Shown: positions 1 through 5,526, counted from the stretch's first letter. The stretch is DNA of 5,526 bases from a bacterium (GCA_025774615.1 JALGVQ010000199.1:1-5526), one strand, 5' to 3'. Notes: generated by a model not told the origin, from the letters alone. Translations and numbers: made by a program.

Positions 1-2
1 GT

Positions 3-791
3 ACCGCGGGGTTCGGACTCGAAGGGAAAAAGGTCGTGGAGATCGGCTGTCATGACGGGACGCGATCGTTCGCGCTGGCCGGTCTCGGTGCCGGGGAAGT
101 GACTGCTACCGATATCCCGGAGTACTACCTGAATCAGAAGGAGCACACGACCCTCTCGGACGATGAGATCGAGGCGGGCCGGCAACTCCAGATTCTCAGG
201 TTCACCGCCGGGGTGGAGGTGTGCGAGCGGGTATTCGGATGGCCGGACCTGAAGGAGCGTGTCACCTTCAGGGAAGATGATATCTGCGCCTCGGATCTTC
301 CCAGTGAGGAATACGATCTGGTTGTTTCCTGGGAGGTCCTCGAGCATGTGGAACGGCCGGATGATCTCTTCCGGAGTATCGCACGGATTCTCAAACCGGG
401 CGGAGTGTCATTCCACGAGTACAACCCCTTCTTTTCGATGAACGGCGGTCACAGCCTCTGCACACTCGACTTCCTGTGGGGTCATGCCCGTCTCTCTACC
501 GATGATTTCAGCAGATATCTGCAGGAATTCCGGTCGGGTGAGGAAGAGGTGGCCATGCGCTTCTTCACCCGGAACCTCAACCGGATGAGCCATGATGATC
601 TGCACACTTCCGTTCAGGAGGCAGGACTGGAACTCATGACGTTCCTGCCCTGGTACGACCCATTCGATGAGCGGCACCTCGATCGGGATGTTATCGAGAG
701 CGTTCTGGCTCTCTATCCATCGGTCACCCCGGAGGATCTGCTGGCACGAAACGTTTGGGTTCTTCTGCGAAAACCGGGTTCACCATGGTAA
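3..791 (+). CDS. Class I SAM-dependent methyltransferase, 5' partial
   Basis: This is a cytoplasmic methyltransferase that uses S-adenosylmethionine; the acceptor is unknown, but a sugar or glycan is likely given the neighbours. The frame is open to the left edge (first complete codon at 3) and reads TAGFGLEGKKVVEIG, so the real start lies outside the window. The GTG at 36 sits inside the core motif and cannot be the start. Motif I is VVEIGCHDG at 33-59; the acidic residue closing strand 2 is the Asp of TATDIP (111-113); an acidic EDD follows near 273-281; DLVVSWEVLEHV starts at 315; ILKPGG is at 387-404. The Rossmann core is thus nearly complete, and about 260 residues are visible. The C-terminal half (HEYNPFF, GGHSLCTLDF, then TRNLNRMSHDDL) is a family-specific region that I cannot link to a substrate. 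The stop TAA lies within the start of the flippase gene, which argues for one transcript. Confidence in the fold is high; the substrate is unassigned. Confidence 0.9.
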   Translation, partial: TAGFGLEGKKVVEIGCHDGTRSFALAGLGAGEVTATDIPEYYLNQKEHTTLSDDEIEAGRQLQILRFTAGVEVCERVFGWPDLKERVTFREDDICASDLPSEEYDLVVSWEVLEHVERPDDLFRSIARILKPGGVSFHEYNPFFSMNGGHSLCTLDFLWGHARLSTDDFSRYLQEFRSGEEEVAMRFFTRNLNRMSHDDLHTSVQEAGLELMTFLPWYDPFDERHLDRDVIESVLALYPSVTPEDLLARNVWVLLRKPGSPW

Positions 792-2083
792 GCGGCTCAA
801 TCACGAACATCATCCGCACGATGCGCCAGACTCCTTTGATGGGTGAATTTCTCGTATTCACAGCCTCGACCGTTCTGTTGCAGGCCTCGCGGTTCGGCGT
901 CAGTATGTACAGCGCCAAACTGCTCGGTCCCGAAATCTGGGGTTCCTGGAACATCCTGAATCTGGCCCTGGTGTATCTCGGCGTCTTCCATCTGGGTCTG
1001 ATCAACGCGATGAACCGGGAGGTTCCGTTCTTCCGCGGTTCGGGGGATGATGACCGGGTCCGCCTGGTCGAATCGGTGACCCTTGGAGTCGTACTGATCT
1101 CTGCCGTCGTCGTATGCGCGGGGGTGATACTCGGTTCGACGCTGCTGGCTGGTGATGCCCTCCGCGGCCCGCTATCGACCCTGGCGCCGCTTCTGGCTGT
1201 CTCACTCTTCTCCGTCTATCTGCAGACCTCTCTGAAGTCGAACAACCGGTTCTACAGGATGAGCTGGCAGCAGCTGGTATTCGCCGGACTGCTGCCGCTT
1301 CTGGCGATACCGATGGCGCGCCGATTCGGGCTCTCCGGTTTCATCGGTGGGCAGGCGATCGCCATCGCCCTCGTTGCGGCGGGGATGGTGAGCATCTGGA
1401 GATTCAATCTGAAACCCCGGATCGATGGCAGGGAGATGCTTCGCCTCATGCGGATAGGATTCCCTATCCTGGGTGTAGGGATCCTCTACGCGCTGCTGAC
1501 GACTGCGGACCGTCTGGTCATCGTGGCCATGCTTGACAAAATCGAACTCGGGTACTACTCACTGGCGATCATGGTGGTCGGGATCATCGGATTGATCCCC
1601 ATGCTTGTAGCTCAACAGACGTATCCCCGCATGGCAGAGACCTGGGGGCGGACGCGACAGGTCGACGATGTCATGCGATGGGTGTACCGGCAGGTGGTGA
1701 TGGCTGTGGGGATCACCATACCTGTGGTGGTGATCGTCTACCTGGCGGCAACACCGTTCGTCATGCGGTTCCTGCCCGATTTCGCGCCCGGTATCAGGGC
1801 GATGAAGATCATCGTGATCGGGCCGCTCTTCCTCGCTCTGGCCGGCGGGTTCGGCAACCTGCTCAACACCCTGAACAGACAGACCTGGTACCTCCTGGTG
1901 CAGGGTATCGCCCTGCTGCTGAATGTCGTGCTGAACATCACATTGATCAGGGCTGGTCTCGGCATCACCGGGGTGGCGATAGGCACTACCATTACCTACG
2001 CGCTGTACGGGACGGTTCTCGCGATCGCGGGATTACGGGTCGCGAGGCTGGAGGAGTCGACTTCCACAGAGAGAGGTGCGTGA
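785..2083 (+). CDS. Wzx-like polysaccharide flippase (MOP superfamily, PST family)
   Basis: This is an integral membrane protein of 432 residues expected to flip lipid-linked oligosaccharide units across the cytoplasmic membrane. About 12 hydrophobic segments can be seen, roughly at residues 22-44, 54-74, 98-122, 128-150, 161-180, 184-205, 224-242, 256-277, 303-325, 340-362, 368-388 and 394-418, separated by short charged loops. Length and helix count fit the polysaccharide transporter families. The early segment with AKLLGPEIWGSWNI and the middle one with RIGFPILGVGILYAL..TADR are typical of this family: a GFP motif, then a helix ending in DR. I chose the ATG at 785, which overlaps the methyltransferase stop by 7 nt. 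A TTG at 755 in the same frame would add ten residues but has no ribosome site at a usable distance. No clear Shine-Dalgarno precedes 785 either, so translation is probably coupled to the upstream gene. The cargo is unknown. A MATE-type exporter is the less likely alternative. Confidence 0.9.
   Translation: MVSGSITNIIRTMRQTPLMGEFLVFTASTVLLQASRFGVSMYSAKLLGPEIWGSWNILNLALVYLGVFHLGLINAMNREVPFFRGSGDDDRVRLVESVTLGVVLISAVVVCAGVILGSTLLAGDALRGPLSTLAPLLAVSLFSVYLQTSLKSNNRFYRMSWQQLVFAGLLPLLAIPMARRFGLSGFIGGQAIAIALVAAGMVSIWRFNLKPRIDGREMLRLMRIGFPILGVGILYALLTTADRLVIVAMLDKIELGYYSLAIMVVGIIGLIPMLVAQQTYPRMAETWGRTRQVDDVMRWVYRQVVMAVGITIPVVVIVYLAATPFVMRFLPDFAPGIRAMKIIVIGPLFLALAGGFGNLLNTLNRQTWYLLVQGIALLLNVVLNITLIRAGLGITGVAIGTTITYALYGTVLAIAGLRVARLEESTSTERGA
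2071..2078 (+). promoter_or_regulatory. Ribosome binding site of the GT-B gene
   Basis: GAGAGGTG lies 5 nt before the ATG at 2084, inside the last codons of the flippase gene. It contains AGGTG, complementary to the 3' end of 16S rRNA in both archaea and bacteria. It is the clearest ribosome site in the window and fixes the start of the downstream gene. Confidence 0.7.
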
Positions 2084-3304
2084 ATGCCGGCCCTCGATGA
2101 CATTCTTGCCTATCCGGCAGGACGTGCCGCTCGGGGTGAACCGGAATTTGAAGAAACCTACGTGCGTCTGCTTCAACGATTCTCCGGAAAATACTACCGG
2201 TACCGGCCCCTCTTCGCACTCCTGGAGAAAATCACCGCTTCCCTCAGGCGGACCGGCGCTGTCGATATCGTGTTTCTCGGTACCCCCTTTCTCCACCTGA
2301 TGCTGCATGCGCGATCGAAGTATTCGATCGCCTCTCTGGTACAGGATGAGCATGAGCTGCGCACGGCACGGCGGCACTCGATCCCCCTGCATATGGCATG
2401 GAAGTGGAAGGCAGACCTCTACCGGGCGTATACGGCCCGGGATGACACAACACGTCTGGCACTGCTCGAGCGGACCGTAACTGATATCGGGACGGTCCTG
2501 CGGCGCGCGTCCCCGCAGGCGGTGGTGGTGAAGAACGACTCGCTCTTCCTGGAACGGGCTGTGATACAGGCCGCGCGTTCGGCGGGTATACCGACCGTGA
2601 CGATCCAGCATGGCCTCTTCCAGCGGGCGGCCGGGTCACATATCCTCGATGGCCATCGGACCGACCATATGCTGGTATGGGGTGAGTGGTTCAGGGATAT
2701 CTATCGGGAGAATGCGATCGTGCCGGAGGCACGAGTCCATGTACTCGGATATCCGTACCCGGTCACGACGAGTCCCACAGCGGCGGGAGCTGTCCCGTGT
2801 ACCATCTGTCTGCTTGGTCAACCGTGGGAGCTGAACGACGCCTCCCTGCGCGAGATGAAACACCAGGTCATTTCAACATTCATCAAAGGATGTGCCCGCC
2901 TTGAGATCGACCTGGTCTACCGGCCCCATCCGGCGGAGCATTGGGATGATCTGCGTGCCTCATTCCCTGCCCTTGACCTCACCCGTGAAGGCGAGACCCT
3001 TACCGGGGCGATTGACCGCTACGATCTTTTTCTCAGCTGGACCTCCACGGCTCTCCTCGAAGCTGCTCTACATGGGAGGAGCGCGGTCCAGATCCGGTCA
3101 GACGCCGTCCCGGCGGATGATTTCTCCGAAGTTGGAGCGTGCTATTCGATCGAGGGTGATGAGGCGGGGATCACACGGTTCCTGGAAGGGGTGAAGCGGT
3201 CAGAATATCCACCGATGCCCGTCAGCGGTCGCTATATCCACCTCAGCGAGGACCCTGGAGAGGATTTCTCCTCGATCATGCGGAACATCTCAGAGTTCCG
3301 GTAA
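2084..3304 (+). CDS. Putative GT-B-fold glycosyltransferase of the capsule / glycerophosphotransferase-like type
   Basis: This 406-residue soluble protein has no signal peptide or membrane helix. The ATG directly follows the flippase TGA and has a good ribosome site. Three signatures occur in the order expected for GT-B enzymes related to capsule synthesis, CDP-glycerol glycerophosphotransferase and polysialyltransferase-like proteins: TIQHG at residues 173-177 after the strand AGIPTV, in the N-terminal domain; VYRPHPAEHW at 278-287; and LSWTSTALLEAALHG at 317-331, the usual donor-binding Ser/Thr-Ser...Glu segment of the C-terminal domain. VVVKNDS at 147-153 and LVWGEWFRD at 197-205 also fit this fold. 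It probably transfers a sugar or a sugar-phosphate during repeat-unit assembly in the cytoplasm. With a pseudaminic acid gene nearby, a nonulosonic acid transferase is possible, but nothing in the sequence proves it. The first 100 residues (FSGKYYRYRPL, LGTPFLHL) match nothing I recognise. The fold is likely; donor and acceptor are unassigned. Confidence 0.75.
   Translation: MPALDDILAYPAGRAARGEPEFEETYVRLLQRFSGKYYRYRPLFALLEKITASLRRTGAVDIVFLGTPFLHLMLHARSKYSIASLVQDEHELRTARRHSIPLHMAWKWKADLYRAYTARDDTTRLALLERTVTDIGTVLRRASPQAVVVKNDSLFLERAVIQAARSAGIPTVTIQHGLFQRAAGSHILDGHRTDHMLVWGEWFRDIYRENAIVPEARVHVLGYPYPVTTSPTAAGAVPCTICLLGQPWELNDASLREMKHQVISTFIKGCARLEIDLVYRPHPAEHWDDLRASFPALDLTREGETLTGAIDRYDLFLSWTSTALLEAALHGRSAVQIRSDAVPADDFSEVGACYSIEGDEAGITRFLEGVKRSEYPPMPVSGRYIHLSEDPGEDFSSIMRNISEFR
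2311..2331. repeat. Perfect short inverted repeat inside the GT-B gene
   Basis: GCGATCGAA (2311-2319) and its exact reverse complement TTCGATCGC (2323-2331) are separated by GTA. The element gives a 9 bp stem with a 3 nt loop and contains CGATCG in each arm. It lies in coding sequence (reading R-S-K-Y-S-I) and has no T-run after it, so it does not look like a terminator. Confidence 0.5.
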
Positions 3305-3320
3305 GCTCCCCCCGTGCCGG

Positions 3321-4232
3321 TCATATCCTGCCCAGCATGATGCGCACTCTCAGGAACAGATCATCAGCAGGTCTCTGCCGGAATACGCTGCCCGAGAGGG
3401 CGTACCGCAACCGGCTGATGAAATCGGGAGCGCGGACATTGGCCAGGAAATCATCGAGCCTCTCCCGGTCCTCCCCGGTCATCTGATCCCTGAATACGCG
3501 GGATAATTCCCGGGCCTGTGTGCTGATCAGGTACCGGTCACTGTCGCTGATGAAACGAGCCTTCGATCTCCAGTAGCGCCTTCCGAAGGGGAGGCCGACC
3601 ACGTTGTCGGCGTGCTGTCTGCTCAAGATGTGTGACTGGTCATCGAATACCACCGTTCCGAATGCCGACATGACCTGGTAGATCCACCAGTCGTACAGCA
3701 CGACCTGATCCAGGTCGGGCTCATTGCTGGTCAGCAGATCGACCGCTTCCCTGTTGATGACCATGGTCGCGCCGGTGGCGATGTTCTCCACGAGCGCATT
3801 CCGGAAAGAGGGCCCCTGCCGGGGCAGCCGGGTGGTGGATATCTGATTGAGATCCTCATCGGAGATGGAGAGGCGGCTGCAGTACATGGCCGGTCCGCCG
3901 TGACACCTCTCTTCGAGCAGATCGACCGCCCGCGAGATCTTGTCGGTCTCCCAGTGGTCATCCTGATCGCAGAACGCAACATACTCAGTCTCCGCGGGAA
4001 CGGAGTCGAGCAGGCTGAAGAAACTGTGATTCACACCCAGGTTCGGACCGAACTGAACATCGACCTGTTCGTTCTCTTCTGACCATGAGCCGATGATCGC
4101 AGCGGTATCGTCAGACGATCCGTCATCCCGTATCGCGATCATGATATCACTGCGGTCCTGGGCACTCAGGCTTTCGAGAAGGGCAGGGAGGTATGCGCCT
4201 CCGTTATATGTCGAGAGGATTATGGAGATCAT
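3321..4232 (-). CDS. GT2 family glycosyltransferase, rhamnosyltransferase-like
   Basis: This 303-residue cytoplasmic enzyme has the GT-A fold and transfers a sugar from a nucleotide donor to a growing glycan. From the N-terminus: ISIILSTYNGGAYL (residues 2-15), the nucleotide-binding strand and loop; IRDDGSSDDT (34-43); YVAFCDQDDHW (84-94), whose DQDD is the metal-binding DxD site; YDWWIYQ (180-186), the acceptor-side region; and SRQHADNVVG (204-213). The YDWW and RQH..NVVG pair is characteristic of the subgroup that includes bacterial rhamnosyltransferases, so a deoxyhexose donor is plausible but unproven. Length is normal for the group, and the C-terminus is soluble with no membrane helix. 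The start ATG (complement of 4230-4232) opens directly on the first conserved strand; before it is only a weak purine stretch, GGGTCGGGAC. The gene runs against all its neighbours: 16 nt from the end of the GT-B gene and divergent from pseG. It therefore needs its own promoter. Confidence 0.9.
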   Translation of the reverse strand: MISIILSTYNGGAYLPALLESLSAQDRSDIMIAIRDDGSSDDTAAIIGSWSEENEQVDVQFGPNLGVNHSFFSLLDSVPAETEYVAFCDQDDHWETDKISRAVDLLEERCHGGPAMYCSRLSISDEDLNQISTTRLPRQGPSFRNALVENIATGATMVINREAVDLLTSNEPDLDQVVLYDWWIYQVMSAFGTVVFDDQSHILSRQHADNVVGLPFGRRYWRSKARFISDSDRYLISTQARELSRVFRDQMTGEDRERLDDFLANVRAPDFISRLRYALSGSVFRQRPADDLFLRVRIMLGRI

Positions 4233-4254
4233 GAATGTCCCGACCCGTCGTTTC

Positions 4255-4260
4255 GGAGGT
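4255..4260 (+). promoter_or_regulatory. Possible ribosome binding site in the divergent gap
   Basis: GGAGGT is a perfect match to the Shine-Dalgarno core and stands 3 nt before an ATG at 4264. The spacing is shorter than ideal. The motif is 80 nt before the pseG start, so it cannot serve pseG directly. It could serve the short open frame at 4264-4344. Confidence 0.3.
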
Positions 4261-4263
4261 CGA

Positions 4264-4344
4264 ATGGCAGAGTCTATGCGACCGGGTGAGGTTTTGGCAA
4301 ATGACAGTGGTCTTTTCTTCGTTGTACCCTGTGTTCACCGATGA
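4264..4344 (+). CDS. Possible 26-codon leader ORF coupled to pseG
   Basis: An open frame of 26 codons plus stop begins at ATG 4264, 3 nt after GGAGGT. It ends with TGA at 4342-4344, forming an ATGA overlap with the pseG ATG at 4341. The peptide begins MAESMRPGEV and ends FFVVPCVHR. It has no motif I recognise, no run of one amino acid as in attenuator peptides, and no signal peptide. It accounts for a good ribosome site in the gap and for the lack of one just before pseG, so it may serve translational coupling. The same frame is also open upstream (ATG at 4231 and earlier), but there it is antisense to the GT2 gene. A chance open frame remains quite possible. Confidence 0.25.
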   Translation: MAESMRPGEVLANDSGLFFVVPCVHR

Positions 4345-4835
4345 TGAAGATAGAACAGACGATAGTGATACGGGCCGACGCATCCTCCACGATAGGCTCA
4401 GGCCATGTCATGCGCTGCCTGGCGCTGGCCCAGGCCTGGCGTGATTCCGGCGGTGATGTCTGTTTCCTCAGCAGTGAGCTCCCCGATCCGGCTCGGGCGC
4501 TCCTGCATGATGAAGGGATCGACATAGTTGAGATCAAAGCTGTCAGAGGCTCCCCGGAGGATGCTCTGGCTACCAGGACTCAACTCGAGGAGACCGCCGC
4601 GGGGGCGCTCGTTCTGGATGGCTACAGTTTCAGCCGGGAATATCAGACCGCCCTCAGGCAAGGGCGGATCCCCATGCTGGTGATCGATGATAACGGCCAG
4701 ATCGGTGGGTACGACGCCGACCTGATCCTCGATCAGAATCTCGGAGCGGACCCTGTCGCGTATGAAGAACGTCCAAGCGAGAATGCTTCTTGGAACGGAG
4801 TATGCGCTGCTGCGGCGCGAGTTCCGGGATCGTGA
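4341..4835 (+). CDS. pseG: PseG N-terminal half (first frame)
   Basis: This frame would give a 164-residue product. Residues 8-30 carry the hallmark of PseG, IVIRADASSTIGSGHVMRC: an opening strand followed by the glycine-rich GSGHVMRC loop (nucleotides 4395-4418). The His of this loop corresponds to the residue considered catalytic in the Campylobacter jejuni enzyme. LVLDGYSF (90-97) and VIDDNG (114-119) are further family blocks, and LILDQNLGAD (128-137) closes the N-terminal Rossmann domain. After about residue 145 the frame reads ENASWNGVCAAAARVPGS, which looks like out-of-frame coding and not like the family. Either ATG 4341 or ATG 4344 could be used. There is no Shine-Dalgarno immediately before them. 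Alone this half lacks the UDP-binding domain and should be inactive. Confidence 0.7.
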   Translation: MMKIEQTIVIRADASSTIGSGHVMRCLALAQAWRDSGGDVCFLSSELPDPARALLHDEGIDIVEIKAVRGSPEDALATRTQLEETAAGALVLDGYSFSREYQTALRQGRIPMLVIDDNGQIGGYDADLILDQNLGADPVAYEERPSENASWNGVCAAAARVPGS

Positions 4836-5394
4836 GCCTGCCCGCAGGACAGTCGCGACAGGGGATTTTCGTGTTCTTGTCACTCTGGGTGGTGGTGAGA
4901 CAGACGGATTGATATCGAGCGTACTGGGTGCGCTCGATCACATCGACGCTGAACGGATCCATGTAGTGGTGGTCGCAGGCGGCACCAGAGAGTTCTTTGA
5001 AGAAGTAACGGGTCTAGCCGGCAGGTTGCACGTTGCGATCGATGTGAAACACCATGTTCGCGATATGCCCTCGATGATGACAGAGGCGGATATCGCCATC
5101 TCGGGCGGTGGAAGTACCTGTTGGGAACTTGCGTTCATGGGAGTGCCGGGACTGACGATCATCCAGGCCGAAAACCAGCGTCTGATAGCCGAAAGACTGC
5201 ATGCTGCCGGGATACTGGAATGTCTGGGACTGGAGGCGGAAGTCAGGGAAGATGACATCGCGACAGCAATCGTCGCGCTCCTCGCATCTGAGGAACGACG
5301 CGAAGAGATGAGTCTGAGAGGACATGCTCTGGTGGATGGGCAGGGAGCGATGCGAGTGACTGAGGAATTACATGGAATCGTGGAGTCTCGATGA
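4762..5394 (+). CDS. pseG: PseG C-terminal half (second frame), UDP-binding domain
   Basis: The open frame starts formally at ATG 4762, but real homology begins at about 4780 with RMLLGTEYALLRREF. It then shows a GT-B-like C-terminal domain: FRVLVTLGGGETDGL (nucleotides from about 4867), IHVVVVAGG (from about 4957), the loop AISGGGSTCWELAFMGVPG (around 5095-5151) and IIQAENQRLIAERL (from 5158). The GGGSTCWEL and ENQR blocks bind the nucleotide in PseG-type and MurG-like folds and are intact. There is no ribosome site before 4762 or before the internal ATG at 4783, so independent translation is unlikely. This half is best read as the continuation of the frame-broken gene. Confidence 0.7.
   Translation: MKNVQARMLLGTEYALLRREFRDREPARRTVATGDFRVLVTLGGGETDGLISSVLGALDHIDAERIHVVVVAGGTREFFEEVTGLAGRLHVAIDVKHHVRDMPSMMTEADIAISGGGSTCWELAFMGVPGLTIIQAENQRLIAERLHAAGILECLGLEAEVREDDIATAIVALLASEERREEMSLRGHALVDGQGAMRVTEELHGIVESR
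5382..5385 (+). promoter_or_regulatory. Probable ribosome binding site of the formyltransferase
   Basis: GGAG lies 10 nt before the ATG at 5396, within the last codons of pseG. The match is short and the spacing a little long. With a 1 nt intergenic gap, coupling to pseG translation is also likely. Confidence 0.35.
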
Positions 5395-5395
5395 G

Positions 5396-5526
5396 ATGAA
5401 GATCTTCTTCATGGGAAACAACTGGGTCGGCTGGCAGACGCTGCAGTGGTTGCGGGAGCATGAAGATCAGATCGTCGGTCTCGCGATCCACCCGGAGGGG
5501 ATGAGTAAATACGGCACGGAAATACT
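5396..5526 (+). CDS. Formyltransferase-family protein (formyl_trans_N fold), 3' partial
   Basis: Only the first 43 codons are present; the frame is open at the right edge. The sequence MKIFFMGNNWVGWQTLQWL, then DQIVGLAIHPEGMSKYGTEI, matches the opening Rossmann strand, helix and second strand of the family that includes methionyl-tRNA formyltransferase and sugar N-formyltransferases using 10-formyltetrahydrofolate. The GNNWVGWQ form, in place of the usual GTP-F/A of Fmt, points to the group found in surface-sugar clusters and not to the tRNA enzyme. The catalytic Asn-His-Asp triad lies beyond the window. The ATG at 5396 is 1 nt after the pseG stop; the ATG at 5391 leads to an immediate stop and is excluded. 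Its position behind pseG suggests it formylates an amino sugar of that pathway. The family call is good; the substrate is inferred only. Confidence 0.75.
   Translation, partial: MKIFFMGNNWVGWQTLQWLREHEDQIVGLAIHPEGMSKYGTEI

Larger units (their letters stand above)
4341..5394 (+). pseudogene. pseG: PseG-type UDP-2,4-diacetamido-2,4,6-trideoxy-beta-L-altropyranose hydrolase, interrupted by a frameshift
   Basis: PseG removes UDP from UDP-2,4-diacetamido-2,4,6-trideoxy-beta-L-altrose, the step before PseI in pseudaminic acid synthesis in the cytoplasm. The two halves of the protein lie in different plus-strand frames. The N-terminal half runs from 4341 and would meet TGA at 4833-4835; the C-terminal half is open in the next frame down to TGA at 5392-5394. 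Conserved residues leave the first frame near 4775 and reappear in the second by about 4780-4786. Removing one base there, for example one A of the AA pair at 4775-4776, gives ...YEERPARMLLGTEYALL..., as expected of the family, and an intact protein of about 350 residues. The stop-free halves with all key motifs suggest either a sequencing or assembly error or a very recent mutation. I list the gene as a pseudogene for this reading; it may well be functional in the organism. The next gene starts 1 nt after its stop. Confidence 0.85.

Noticed and set aside
755-784. TTG at 755 as the flippase start
   Set aside because: It would add ten polar residues. The nearest purine-rich site (GGAGG at 731-735) is about 20 nt away, and an ATG at 785 gives a normal N-terminus and a typical short overlap.
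36-791. GTG at 36 as the start of the methyltransferase
   Set aside because: It falls inside motif I (VVEIGCHDG), and the frame continues upstream to the window edge with typical family sequence, so the true start is outside the window.
1452-1469. Hairpin GGATAGG-ATTC-CCTATCC in the flippase gene
   Set aside because: The stem is perfect over 7 bp, but it encodes the conserved R-I-G-F-P-I-L segment of the protein and has no T-run after it, so chance within coding constraint is the simpler reading.
3305-3320. Bidirectional terminator between the convergent genes
   Set aside because: Only 16 nt separate the stops. CCGG occurs on both sides, but there is no stem of useful length and no T-run on either strand.
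778-4339. GTTCACC just before the ATG of both the flippase (778-784) and pseG (4333-4339)
   Set aside because: The first copy is coding sequence of the methyltransferase end, seven bases can match by chance, and no third gene start has it.
4233-4340. Bacterial promoter for pseG using TTGGCA at 4294-4299
   Set aside because: No acceptable -10 hexamer stands 16-18 nt downstream, and no convincing archaeal TATA box is seen at about -25 to -30 either. I do not call a promoter in this gap.
4093-4344. 83-codon plus-strand open frame ending at pseG
   Set aside because: Its first half is antisense to the well-supported GT2 gene, and the translation there has no family features. Only the last 26 codons, which have a ribosome site, are kept as a weak candidate.
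4341-5394. NeuC/LegG-type hydrolysing epimerase as the identity of the broken gene
   Set aside because: The RADASSTIGSGHVMRC opening and the GGGSTCWEL...ENQR blocks are those of PseG. Epimerases of the NeuC type have a different N-terminal signature.

Overview
The window is a 5.5 kb piece of a surface-polysaccharide / glycan biosynthesis locus. Every gene that can be read belongs to glycan assembly: a SAM-dependent methyltransferase (cut by the left edge), a Wzx-type flippase, a GT-B-fold glycosyltransferase-like protein, a GT2 glycosyltransferase on the opposite strand, a PseG-type nucleotide-sugar hydrolase of the pseudaminic acid pathway whose reading frame is broken, and the first 43 codons of a formyltransferase (cut by the right edge).

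Layout. Positions 3-3304 are a tightly packed plus-strand unit: the methyltransferase stop lies inside the first codons of the flippase (7 nt overlap), and the flippase TGA is directly followed by the ATG of the GT-B gene. Positions 3321-4232 hold the GT2 gene on the minus strand, convergent with the GT-B gene across only 16 nt. A 108 nt divergent gap (4233-4340) separates it from pseG, which continues as a plus-strand unit with the formyltransferase (1 nt between stop and start). The gap holds no clear promoter by eye, but does hold a short open frame with a GGAGGT in front that ends in an ATGA overlap with pseG.

How the genes may work together. PseG releases UDP from UDP-2,4-diacetamido-2,4,6-trideoxy-beta-L-altrose, giving the free sugar condensed by PseI into pseudaminic acid. 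PseB, PseC, PseH, PseI and PseF are not in the window and, if present, lie further right. The formyltransferase could N-formylate an amino sugar of the same pathway. The two glycosyltransferases would build the repeat unit on a lipid carrier, the methyltransferase may decorate or cap it, and the flippase would move it across the membrane. The chain of events is inferred from family membership and neighbourhood.

Organism. GC content is clearly above 50%, genes are tightly packed, and the cleanest ribosome binding site is GAGAGGTG. This suits a methanogenic archaeon (for example Methanomicrobia) as well as many bacteria. I cannot assign the lineage from this sequence. No rRNA, tRNA, CRISPR array, transposase or integrase was seen.
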